From Dysidea avara (Eukaryota > Porifera > Demospongiae > Dictyoceratida > Dysideidae): DNA of 64,000 nucleotides. A model generated the notes under the pieces. That model did not search any database and was not told the DNA's origin. It worked only from the letters and a program-made list of their open reading frames with translations. The stretch spans positions 3,894,001-3,958,000 of the forward strand of contig NC_089274.1 of NCBI RefSeq assembly GCF_963678975.1, read 5' to 3'. Shown here piece after piece: positions 49,722 through 59,943 of this stretch (position 1 is its first letter; each line of letters opens with the position of its first letter). The position numbers and the translations under genes are program-made.

Positions 49722-50706
49722 TCTTGCATTTGCTTTGTGCAAGTGTACATATACCGTAAATCAGGAAAATTTCAATGCAGAAAATTTTCGTCTATTAAAA
49801 TTTTGATGCTACATATTTTTGTCACTTTTGATGGAATGGCTAGCTATACGTTAATATTTGTATACACGAATTATCCATATAATAGTTAACAATAATTTGT
49901 CGTTTTAATTTTCATCGATACAGCCAGCGATGAAAATCTTTTGACGACAAACTTTTCCTGTTTTACGGTAATACAGTATGTGTTGTGTGTGTGCATGTTT
50001 GTATATAGTATGTGTATTGTGTGTGTGTGTGAAATAGTGCAATCAGTAAATTACCAGGGGTGGTATTAGAACTGTGGTACAAACTTGCAAAACATTTATC
50101 ACAATCTGATTGCATCCACAGAGTTACAAAGTATTAGGTTACCTAGTAAAATGCGAAAGAGAGGAAGACCTAAAGGAGCTGACAAGACTGTTATTGGTCT
50201 CCCTAGAAAGAAGTCCAGAGGAAACAGGCCTGTGTCATTCCTATACAAAGGTGCTAAGCAAAAGGAACTTGGTATGTATGTTAAATAACCTGTGTGGATC
50301 TTGGAAGATGTTTTCATTTTTAGTGATTTTAACCTGGTTTGTTGATCTACAAATTGCAAAGGACGCCATAGATGGGAGCCGAATTATAGAAGAGGATGAT
50401 GTAGAAATGAGACCTGAGATGGTTTCATCATCATGCACTGATGAAAATGTCTGCTTAGATATGTGCAGGAAGTATTGCACCCGGGAAGCATGGGCAGCTA
50501 TTAACAGTGTAGTATCTATAATTCAAGCCAATCCCACATGGTATTGTGGAAGATGCACAAGGGAGATAATTGACGATGAACAGAATTCAATTGTTTGTGA
50601 AAGCTGCTTAGTATGGTACCACTTTAATTGTGTTGGTCTCAAAAGATCACCGAAGAGGAGAGTATGGATATGCCGCTCATGCTTTGAAGAATCTGCTGAC
50701 CAATAG

Positions 50707-51950
50707 GTAGCCCAAGATTATTTCATGAAGTAGTCAAACATTAATTAATTTAAGAAATTTCTTCTTTGCTGTACTGTTATAGTTCAAATGATCAATTCTG
50801 TACTATAAAAGGTGCAGCCAGTAAATGACAACTAAAAATAATAATCACTTTCCTGGTATATAGACAATATACAGAATGACATGGTGTGTGCATACAGTAG
50901 ATATGTGTGTATACAATGGAACTTGTGGACACTTTACAGAATTGGGATGTAAAACTTTGGAGTCGGATCTGTTGACTCCATTTTTCTTGATGTGGAGAAT
51001 TTGTTAAAAAGTTGGTTTCACTATTTCAAATATTGATCTTTTGACTACAGGGGAACTTGAGCAGTACTTGAAATTGTTCCATGTTGGAGAGCTGCAACTT
51101 GATGTTATAATATGTAGATGTAATACCCTTCCCAAAATCTCAGATACACCCCTTAAATTGTGAGTGACAATTACACTGTATGTAGATCAGTTCGATCTGG
51201 AGACAGTCTAGCTAATATGTAAACATTTCCCAGGTTAAAACTGCATGCACCGAACACATTAACTTTCACACTTGTAGTGCTGAACTGACTATTAAGTTTG
51301 ATATCCAAGAGCCCAAGTGTCTTAAATTATGCCTGTTTTTAAAGTAACACATTAACTTTCACTTGTCCTTAAATTCAATTTCAAGCTTTAAAAGTCTCTA
51401 AGGCAGGTTGACCTTTAAAATAGCATGCTCAACCAGCAAAAGTACCCTCAAATTTAATCTTGAAAGGCTTAAAATTCTCCTTGTTTTGAGAATGGTCTTA
51501 TAGCAGCAACACTGATACATCAAACTCTATAGTTACTGTAGTATACTATAATCTGGCTTCACCCAATGATCACGACTCAGCCTAGCTTGATAATTAGTCT
51601 GGAAGCTATTTAACCATGCAAGCTCCCTCTACATTCAGAGGAACATGTTGCTGTAGACCTTCAGTGCTGGTCACTGTAAAGTGTTAATAATAAATAAAAT
51701 AATAAAAGATTTGTTAACCAGACTTTTCAACTTGCACTGCATGAATAGTTACTAATGATGACGATCAGTAGCTAATTTGAAGTGGATCACCACACTTCAT
51801 TGTTCATGAGGAGTACCTATAACACTTAAAACACGGACTTAAAAATCCAGTGGACACTTTCCGGCTCCCCTGTAGAAAACCAGTCACTTTTCAGTCCTCC
51901 GCTTTATTCCGGTACTTTCTTCCACTTCAGTGGATCAAGCTGGCCTCAAG
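50707..51950. other. 3' non-coding part of MULE copy 2
   Basis: AT-rich DNA after the transposase stop with one SINE family 1 tail (51590-51710: GTAGACCTTCAGTGCTGGTC, then TAATAATAAATAAA). No other gene. Confidence 0.5.
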
Positions 51951-52115
51951 TACGAAGTATTGGTGGTCTTCAACTGAAAGTACGCAGCACTATTGGTGCT
52001 AAGGCTACTGATACGGCGCCCCGCTTAATATCTATGGCACGTGATGAACTGACGGAGCTGTAGCATTGGCAAACCACCTCCGGCTGCCGGAGCTCTAGAC
52101 ACATCGTAAAGATAA

Positions 52116-53157
52116 AACAGGGGACATAATAAACAAAAAACAAGTTATCTTAAATATGGGTCTCAGCGACTTGCACAGCAATCGGTGCCTCAGCAATGGG
52201 ACAGTGCAAACTGGACCTGGCACCGAGAATGCACATAATTGCAGACCTCAACAAAGAGAAGCTTAATTTACATCTCAGCCATCCCATCACTATTCCATAA
52301 GAAAGACTGTGCTTTGCACTCAAAAGGTTGGCCAATCTGAAAATTTGGACTTGTATACTAAAATTGTGGACCTTTTTGGTTAAATTATGGACCTTTTTAC
52401 TGAAATTGTGGACCTTTTTTCCAAGAGGGCGCTTCTTCAGAACCCCCCGAACCCCCCTGGCTACGGGCCTGTGCTAACCCTTGGGGTGTATATGCTTACG
52501 TAATTTAATTCACAATAGAGGTACAGTAATTGTACATCTCACGTGCAATGAGGAGGAGGAGGATGCAAAATTCACATACATGCATCAGAATGAGTTGATC
52601 TTTGTGAGTTTAATAAAAAGAATATAGTTTGTTATATAGCATCCATCTGAGCTCCTACAAAGTATATATAGTGACTGTTCTATTAGAGAATAAAATTGTC
52701 AGTGTCAACTTTACAAAGCTCACCTATTCAGCCAGCATTATGCTCATTGCTTTAACCAGCCCATGTTATAAAAAGCAAAATTGGTGCATTCCTATAAGAG
52801 TTGGTAAGTTGCTCCAATCATTGAACTAAAAGTGTTTAACGAACAAAAATCTCAAGAGTACAGGTTCAATGGGTCGGCATATAAATAAAGAAATTAACAC
52901 AAAAGTAGTCCTAATACAATAAGAGGGTGTAGTCTTGATGGAAGAGAACCTGCTTGTTTGCAACCCTATAGTGTATTGCTATTTGCTAGTGAATATATAG
53001 TTGCTAGCTAAATGTATTGGAAAAAAATATGAGGCTCACGCTTAGCTAATGGTGTTTTAACTTGATCTTTTAATTTTTCAATATATGAAAAGGTGGGTTG
53101 GTACAGGCCTATACAACAACTAATCAAGTTGACATGGCCTTAGTCTCATAGCATACA
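52116..53157. other. Non-coding region right of MULE copy 2
   Basis: Contains a tandem of three GTGGACCTTTTT-like words (52368-52420) followed by a GGGGGTTCGGGGGGTTC-type GC-rich hAT-like end (52435-52470, CAGGCCCGTAGCCAG inverted). One palindrome motif lies at 52676. No gene. Confidence 0.45.
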
Positions 53158-53342
53158 TGCAGGGGAACCTGTCTAAGCTGGTCACCTTTGGGTCGAAATT
53201 TCTTGGTCTTAATAGGCAGGTGGCTGCTTTTGACAGGTAGATTAGTGTTATATAAATGTCTCTTTTGGGGAATTTATAGTTGTCCCTTATAGAGAGGTGG
53301 CCTTTCTATACAAATGGCCACTAAGACAGGTTCCACTGTATA
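53158..53342. repeat. MITE with GTGGAACCTGT ends
   Basis: The left end GGGGAACCTGTCTAAGCTGG and the inverted right end CAGTGGAACCTGTCTTAGTG. Second member of the family at 172-340. Confidence 0.6.
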
Positions 53343-53811
53343 CATCTAGCTGAGTCCCTGCAGCATGCACATATTATAATCGGATAATGTTTCTTGTCAT
53401 CCCCCTCTAGCTCCAACATTGCCTGAAACTAGCATCTGTGGATATGTAAAACTCCTTACATATTCCTGGTGGTCTTAACATTGGAGCAGTGTAAAGTATA
53501 TGTGTTGTATATAGGACTGGTTCACACGACTTTACCCCTGAAGCAGAACACACACCCCCTCAGAATTCCATCATGCAGAGAGAACTGGCTGCATTCAGTG
53601 GTTAACGTGTCAGTGGATTGTAGTGCTGCAAATGTATTTTAGTTTTTAACACTATACACTGTGAATGGAAAACAAGTTTAGCAAGCAGTGAAACATTTTT
53701 TTACCACAACTGTTCAATGCACATAAAGTGCTTTAAAGTTAATGTAAAATTAACAATAACAAATTAGTGACTGACATGTCCACGGAATACAATCAAATCA
53801 TTATCACTCAC

Positions 53812-53930
53812 CCTCTTCTACCATAAAGAATTGTCATTTTAAATGGGTACATCTGTTCAATATCATACTTCACATCATCCAGTATACAAATACTATAGGT
53901 AGTGTTCCTTGTCTCACCCACAAGACAAAC
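53812..53930 (-). CDS. Internal exon of an MRH-like membrane protein (gene C or a fourth paralogue)
   Basis: A 119-bp exon between CATTACAG acceptor and GTGAGT donor, phase 0 to 2, reads VCLVGETRNTTYSICILDDV, then KYDIEQMYPFKMTILYGRRG. It aligns along its length with exon 3 of gene A (ICVVDTTGNVTLSIGNLDNV, then TYNVEEIEPLSMSVVYVDDQ), which has the same phases and is one codon longer. The conserved Cys-hydrophobic start, the NT/NV-T-SI core and the acidic I/E run leave little doubt about the family. Whether it is spliced to 21446-21768, across 32 kb of mobile DNA, cannot be seen. No exon 2-like partner was found up to about 57 kb. Confidence 0.7.
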
Positions 53931-54109
53931 CTGTAATGAATCATTGTACCATAGTTTGTTTGATAATCTCAATTGTCTGAACTCTCTATAGCTACATTAA
54001 TATGCAATCATATATAGGTTACTGGATAGGTTACTGGGCGAGTTAAAATAATATTATTCACAATCAAAGTGAAAGTTAGACAAAACAACCATCTCAGAGA
54101 AAACATCCT

Positions 54110-54318
54110 GACCACCTGACAGACTCCTGTAAGCGTTCAAGCATTAATCGGATGGCTGCAGGTTCAAGGCTGCCCAGGTCCAGTCATGGATTTTTTTTCT
54201 CTCTCCTTTCTCCACCTTTTCAAGCACACTTTATGTAACACTTTAAACAGGCTGTAGGACCAGGTGTCCTACAGACCTTCGGCACTTGTGCTGCAAAGTC
54301 TTAATAATAAAAAAAGTT
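54110..54318 (+). repeat. SINE (family 1), fullest copy
   Basis: A tRNA-like part with box B (GCAGGTTCAAGGCTGCC), a middle part CAGTCATGGATTTTTTTTC, then CAGGCTGTAGGACCAGGTGT, ACCTTCGGCACTTGTGCTGC and a TAATAATAAA tail. Confidence 0.7.
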
Positions 54319-55829
54319 TAGACTAAATTAGAAATCTAATAACCTCAGTCTGTTAACTGTCTTGTATATATTCAGAAATTTGGGCCAGATATTTTTAATT
54401 CTGGCCCCAATGGCACCTCATTTTTACTAGAAGTTTAACAAAACCAAGAAAGCCTACACATAAACTAACAAACTACTGCATGGATACCAGAAGTCAGAAC
54501 ACACACCATGATCAGACATAATAGAGGCATTAACAACAAAGCTCTGTGGATTGCAGAAAGTGGGAGTAAGAAGCAGAGTCCAACTCCCACAAAGTATTGC
54601 CAAGCAACAAACTGATATGGTACCAAGACACACTTGGCATTCCACATTTGAAATGTGAGTAAGATTGCCATTATGTATTTGTGAAATACAAGCCCTCAAA
54701 GTTTGGCTTAATTTCTTCTTTTTTTTTCGTTTTTGCACACTTTACAAAAATGCTGTAAATGCAAATGTGTACCTGAATCACCTTGAAAAAAAAATTTGCT
54801 TACTTAAAGGACATATTAAGGCTAGTACAAGTTTGGTGCAAATCTGATCAATGTTCACAGAGTTATGGACAATAATTTGCATTAAATAAAGAATTTTGTG
54901 ACACCTACAGGGTAAACTGCGGTCTGTACATGAGTTAACCATCATAGCTCAAACCTTAAAACAATTGCTGACAACTACAGAGTTACAAGGTGACAACCAA
55001 CTAGGTGTAAAATCATGGGGTCAAAATATTTTAATAGAGCAGTCACTGAGAATCAAGAATGTTTTGTCCAGGGTTCAATTCAAACCAGGGACCTTCATAC
55101 CTATCTTCACCACTGAACCCCTATTGTCTGCTGATCAGTGCACTTAATTTCTATACCTTATAAATGACAACTCTAGTTCAATTAAGAGTAAAGGTTAATA
55201 ATAATCTCATAAATCTACAATAGGAGATCTCAAAAAGTGTGCACTCTATTAGAGTACTGCAAAATAATTAGCAAACATAGTCAAATAAAGTCTACAATAC
55301 AATAATAGTATTGTAACTTTCGTCGTCATTGTATTTGTAGATAAGAAGAAATCGGGTAAAAACAATCCCCAAAGTTGGTTTATGACTGGTATATGGGGCA
55401 TTTAAAATACACAAAAGAAGTGAAATCCATGCAGAAACAGCCAAGTTATAAAAAGGAAGTCATCTTCAAAAGCCTAGATAAAAATAGCTGTGGAATCAAA
55501 GTGGTGGCCAAGAAATGTGCAGTGATGCTAATGCTTATTATAATGGCATTGACAACATCATTGACATTATTTGTTTTCTCAGTGCTGCCTTTTTGCACCT
55601 AGGCTTTTGAAAGCCACACTTTTTTACACCTTGGCTGTTTCTGCATGGGTGTATGTAACAACAACACTATTCCAAGTCATACACAAGTAAAAATTTAATT
55701 AGCAAATTACCAGGTTTGAGTAAATAGTAATACTATGTTACCAAGGAAAGCAAAATCCACTCTTGTTGAATTTTGATTATGATAACTAATATAAACTTGA
55801 ACTATTATTACTCAATGAGTATTTAGGAA
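54319..55829. other. Non-coding region
   Basis: Short ORFs only. A partial inverted pair occurs at 55420-55470 and 55590-55645 (CATGCAGAAACAGCCAAG / CTTGGCTGTTTCTGCATG), enclosing TAATGGCATTGACAACATCA-like text; a related pair is at 61100-61320. These are probably one MITE family. No gene recognised. Confidence 0.45.
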
Positions 55830-55950
55830 TTTTAAGTTTGATTGTGGAAAAAGTAGGGAAACAAGGGAGGCTACCTATATACACCTGCAGATATACTAGT
55901 GGACATTTAATCCCTAATTCAGCTATGGGGTAGATGATTAGTCTACTAGT
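55830..55950. repeat. Half of a hairpin MITE
   Basis: AGTAGGGAAACAAGGGAGGC, CACCTGCAGATATACTAGTG and GACATTTAATCCCTAATTCAG match one arm of the 37.8-kb hairpin. It is cut by the adjoining hAT-like MITE. Confidence 0.6.
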
Positions 55951-55956
55951 ATATGT

Positions 55957-56197
55957 CAGTGGTGGATCCCCGGGGGTTACGGGGAGCACGTCCCCTCCTC
56001 CAAAAAATTGCATACAAGATCAAGATACTCTAATAGTGCAGTCAATCACTCTAATAAAGCAGTCACAATGTTCATGAGGCAGTGAAGCTATAAATAAGGA
56101 TATTTGGTAAAGGATAGCCATTATTGCTGTGACCTTTTTTGCTCTTCATCTTTTCAGCAATGTACACCCCCCTTTCCAAACTCTGGATCCGCCCCTG
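55957..56197. mobile_element. hAT-like MITE (CAGTGGTGGATCC ends)
   Basis: CAGTGGTGGATCCCCGGGGG at the left, CTGGATCCGCCCCTG at the right, with two palindrome motifs inside (56017-56070). The target duplication is not clear. Confidence 0.65.
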
Positions 56198-56351
56198 CAT
56201 GTGTATGTAGTGTTGTAGTAGCCATGCATCCTAAATATAAGTTATAATAGTTATCAAGTCAACTAAATTAAGTGGTGATAGTTAACTGTCTCACTATTCT
56301 ATAGCTGATACATACTTGCAGCTGGGCAATGTTTACAAGTCTGTACCTTTC

Positions 56352-56352
<1 letters not shown>

Positions 56353-56402
<50 letters not shown>

Positions 56403-56450
56403 TACTGTGCGTGTGTGTGCATGTGCGTGCGTGCGTGCGTGAGTGTGTGC
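56353..56450. repeat. (TG)n/(CGTG)n microsatellite
   Basis: About 45 bp of TG, then mixed GTGTGC/GTGCGTGCG repeats. The ORF across it is an artefact. Confidence 0.95.
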
Positions 56451-57125
56451 ATGTATGTGTTCTTCTTTAAGTGGTCTAACTACACATTACCCAAGTATTT
56501 GGTAAAAAGTGAGTCCAGTTCACCAGTCCAGTGATTATATATAATCAAACCAGGTTCTTTAAAATTTTTTTAGTTTTAAGTATAAGTATAATCTTCTAGT
56601 TTCAAGCCAAAAGAGTTCAGCAAGCTAGTAACACTGATGTTGTTCTGATACTTGTTATACACAAACCTAGCAGCTCTTCTCTGAAGCATTTTAATTTTTT
56701 GAATGTCCTGGGTAGTATGCATACAAACAGCCCATATTGTGGAGACATATTCTACAATATGGATTATCTATAGTCAGTTGAGTTGGCACCAGTAAACTCA
56801 CTAAGGGGGTAGCTATGGCAGTGCACCATAACTGACACGTCTGAACTCCCGTAAATCATTCAGGTCTATGGAGTTCAGCGATGATAATGTCATAATTTGA
56901 CAATTTCATGTGCAATATAATTACAAGGGGTAGGAGTCTTTTCTCAGGGTTACCAATATCAGATATATATAGTTGTTAAAGTACACTGACAAAATTCAAT
57001 ATGAGCAAGAGTTCATAATATGAGTATATCTTGGCTTGCAATATGTTTGGCATAGGTGCTAAAGTGTACATAAAGTGATTGTGTACTGATTGTCAACAGT
57101 TGGTTGGTTGACTATGTAGTGGTAT

Positions 57126-57900
57126 GTAGTCCATTAGTTACAAAGTGTTTGCAAAACACCATCAATGTGGAGGGAGTTTGTGTGGCATTATTACCACACT
57201 GGAGATGAAGGTTGCGTGAATAATGTGTTGAAGGTACGTGGACAGCATGGTGAAACAACTATCCTTTCCTCATTATGTGACAGCACCATCAAAGCTATTG
57301 AAGATGCTGAAGGTAGCAATGTGATAGAACTTAGTCAGCAACCAAATTAGACCCTGAGCAACTAGTGACTTGGGCATAGATTATAGAGGGCTGTAATCCA
57401 TGACTTGGGGCATCTACATACACTGAACATTCAGTGGGATATTGGTACCAAGCCACTGCTTGAGATATATAGTTGCTGGAAGTTGTGAACTTAAGGACCT
57501 CACAGTAAAGGTGAACAAACACACCTTGGATGTGGAAAAATTTTAAAGTATATATACAGATTCATGGATGCACTATTGGCTTCCGGCATAGGTTTGTCCT
57601 CAAAAACTGAACATTGTTAATATATCATTTAAGATGGCAATATGGAAATACTGGATTACATCAATCTGTAAATCACCAGCTGGCCACACTGGTCATCATA
57701 ACCAACAATTTTACGAATTTGGTGACTGCTCTATTAGAGTCAGTGAATACTGTCATCATGGAGTTTGTTACTACACAGAACATTTCAAGAATACTTGTAA
57801 GCAGAAACACATAGCACAGACCATAGGGACTAATAAACTTCCTTTAATAATGAATCATGTTTTAGAAGTCAAATACGTCAGACTAGTAGCAGTGTGAATA
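57126..57900 (+). pseudogene. F-box/LRR-like gene remnant, 5' part
   Basis: Conceptual reading gives NVWREFVWHYYHTGDEGCVN with NVLKVRGQH, then (other frame) VKQLSFPHYVTAPSKLLKML, NVIELS, LDPEQLVTWA, HLHTLNIQWDIGTKPLLEI and ELKDLTVKV. W-x-FVW after an F-box-like start, then LRR-type spacing of L residues, resembles large F-box/LRR families of invertebrates. At least two frame changes and several in-frame stops are present, so this is a host pseudogene. The end (57634-57897) has a Cys/His-rich stretch of unknown nature and a CTCTATTAGAG motif. Confidence 0.5.
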
Positions 57901-59039
57901 TAGTATGGATTAGATAAACAGCCATCTAACCACTCAATACATCAGGTTGCTTAGCATGAAAATATAGACACGACTGACAAAAGCACCAGCTTTTTACTGT
58001 GAGTCCCTTTTCATGTTAGATTAAAATTTTTGGTGGGAGCCTCCTCATCCATGCCTTCTAGGAAGCCAGTTTTGAATATTAATTTAAAACTATGTCATCT
58101 AAAGGTAAATTTTTATCTATACAAGGTAATTACAACTACTCTAATACTACTGTCAGGTTTAATGTCATTCTGTTTTCTCACCACAAAAGTGAGTACATCT
58201 TCACCCTGCCTTTTTGCATGCACACCTAGCACCACACCCATTTTGACTCTAGCAGCCACGATTAATTAATTCATTGCATACTTTTGCAACAATTGGTATG
58301 GTGCTCCACACAGGAATCCATGCATTCTCCTCAAGCGTCCATCCCCATCAATAACACAAATAGATTGTTACTCACTGCTCTGTACAAAAGAAACAGGATA
58401 GACACCTGTATGGCTTACCATTTGTTGTTGTTGATGTTGTTGTTTTTTTTTTAATCTTGAATTGGCATTACAAAAAGTGCTTTTATTGACACACCATGAG
58501 ATGGCTCCTATCAAAAATTAAACCTAAGGAAGTAGTACACATCTGGAGAAAATCTGGTGCCTTAGTTGTCAGTTGAGTCCATATTTACCCAAAATTTGGC
58601 CTTAAGCAACCTGACTAAAACTAGTAAAAGCAAATAAAGTGATTATAAGTATAACTGCTGCTGATATATTATTTTGAGGTACTCTAATAAAGCTGTTACC
58701 TGTTTTTTTTTAGATTTATTTTGTTCCAGTGCACAACAACCCTTCAAAGTACAATAATGGGCTAATGAATTCATTGCAACTATGAATCTTAATAGTGGAG
58801 ACATCGGTCAGATACTTCTAACCATATGAATATAATTTGCACTTGTATGGATTTCACTAGTTCACCAATAAAGATGCCTGCACACATCAATTAGCTCTCA
58901 GAACAACTATAATAATTTATGACAAAGCCATTCTAATAGAGCTGTCTTTCATTTTCAAGTATTAAATAGTTGGTAATGTGCGGTTATTAAAGTTTATAGC
59001 AACCAAAAAAATTATTAAATTTGTCTCCTGTTCTACCGG
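57901..59039. other. Non-coding gap between LRR remnants
   Basis: No clear coding signal. A minus-strand ICVIDGDGR-like reading at 58290-58370 lacks splice support. Two palindrome motifs lie near 58680 and 58932. Confidence 0.4.
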
Positions 59040-59943
59040 AATTTTGGTCAAGGAAAGACCCCCCCATGTATGAAGGCCAGTAGAGTTGGAATAGGTCAGA
59101 AAGGCTTGCTACTATGTACCAATTCTGCTTATGGATACATTGATGGACTTTATTCCAAACACTTGGAACAACTTGCTATTATGTGTCCTAACCTTCAGCG
59201 ACTTGATGTGCATACTAACAAATTTTGTTTAAACAATTTAACAGGTCTCCGTGCTATTGCCAAATCCTGTCACAACCTACAAGGACTAAACTTGTTGGGT
59301 ATACCAGTTAGTGAGGTGGAAAATCAGACACAATTGTGGGAAATATTAAGTGATATGAAGTCGACCCATTTAGCAGTGGAGCTGTGTGTTCTGTTACCAT
59401 CTGTAGAAAAATAAATATTTCAGAAATGTATCATTTTTACCCTGCTAACATTTGAAATCTGATTACTGTGATGCATGTAAATTTGTTGGAAATAGTGTAT
59501 CAGTGTTCTCCTACTTACATTCTTTTAATTCACTACACACAATCAAGACTGATTTCTACTTTAACATCATTGCTGGCTTTAGGGAACATACTTACCAGTT
59601 GTAAGCAGCTCCAGTGTTTAAATTATATTGATAATGGGAATGTAAAGAAAACATCAGCACACTGCTTCAACTTACAACAGTTGTGTATTAAGTCAGTTGG
59701 ATTTTAAAGACCTTCCTTTATTGTTTATGTCTACAACATCAGCTCATGGTACATGTAGTGTTGTGTGTGAGATCAGTGACCAGTGAAGGTGTTACTGTAC
59801 TTGTAAGGAACTCTCCTAATCTTTGTGCTCTGTTGCATTATGGTATTATTGATGACAATGGTGACAGACTCAAACCAGAAATATTGGAAACCCAATTGAA
59901 GGAACAACATATCAATAGACATTTGTTTATGATTGGCAGTTAG
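59040..59943 (+). pseudogene. LRR gene remnant, 3' part
   Basis: 59070-59414 reads HLEQLAIMCPNLQRLDVHTN, then LTGLRAIAKSCHNLQGLNLL, two clear cysteine-containing LRRs of the F-box/AMN1 class, ending at a stop. 59560-59706 continues with ILTSCKQLQCLNYID and CFNLQQLCIKS, and 59746-59943 with VTSEGVTVLVRNSPNLCALL. The LRR chain needs frame changes between the pieces, so it is likely a decayed gene. It probably belongs with 57126-57900. A functional short LRR protein from the first ORF is possible but unlikely. Confidence 0.55.

Larger units (their letters stand above)
40663..50706 (+). pseudogene. MULE transposase, copy 2 (FAR1-like, DDE, SWIM, AT-hook, PHD)
   Basis: Exons at 40663-41148, 41230-41459, 44780-45288, 46125-46294, 47617-48070, 48124-48319, Ser/Asn-rich exons about 48367-48505 and 48560-48711, 50122-50271 and 50362-50706. 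The first six equal copy 1 (FAR1-like finger, DDE core VDATYKL/SDKDC, SWIM GCHCAFWNTTNLPCRH). The 3' part, absent from copy 1, adds an AT-hook-like KMRKRGRPKGADK and a PHD finger: WYCGRC, CESCLVWYHFNCVGL and WICRSC, then stop. PHD fingers read histone H3 tails, suggesting chromatin-guided insertion (inference). The in-frame TAA at 40987-40989 is shared with copy 1, so function is doubtful. Confidence 0.82.
40500..52106 (+). mobile_element. Mutator-like (MULE) transposon, copy 2, both ends present
   Basis: About 11.6 kb. The left end CGGTGTTTCTAGAGCTCCGG is matched by the inverted right end CGATGTGTCTAGAGCTCCGG. Inverted repeats are about 57 bp with high identity and weaker similarity beyond. 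The right flank is TAAAGATAA (52107-52115), but the left flank is TATATATAA, so the copy lacks a matching 9-bp duplication of its own. It carries a complete set of transposase exons plus nested SINE, MITE and satellite DNA. Confidence 0.88.

Noticed and set aside
54454-54738. Cys-containing minus ORF near exon 53812-53930
   Set aside because: Considered as an upstream exon of gene C, but it lacks the YYxxC pattern and in-phase splice sites.
58290-58385. Minus-strand ICVIDGDGRLRRMHGFL resembling exon 3 of gene A
   Set aside because: A stop lies just upstream in frame without an AG acceptor between, so it cannot be a spliced exon as it stands.
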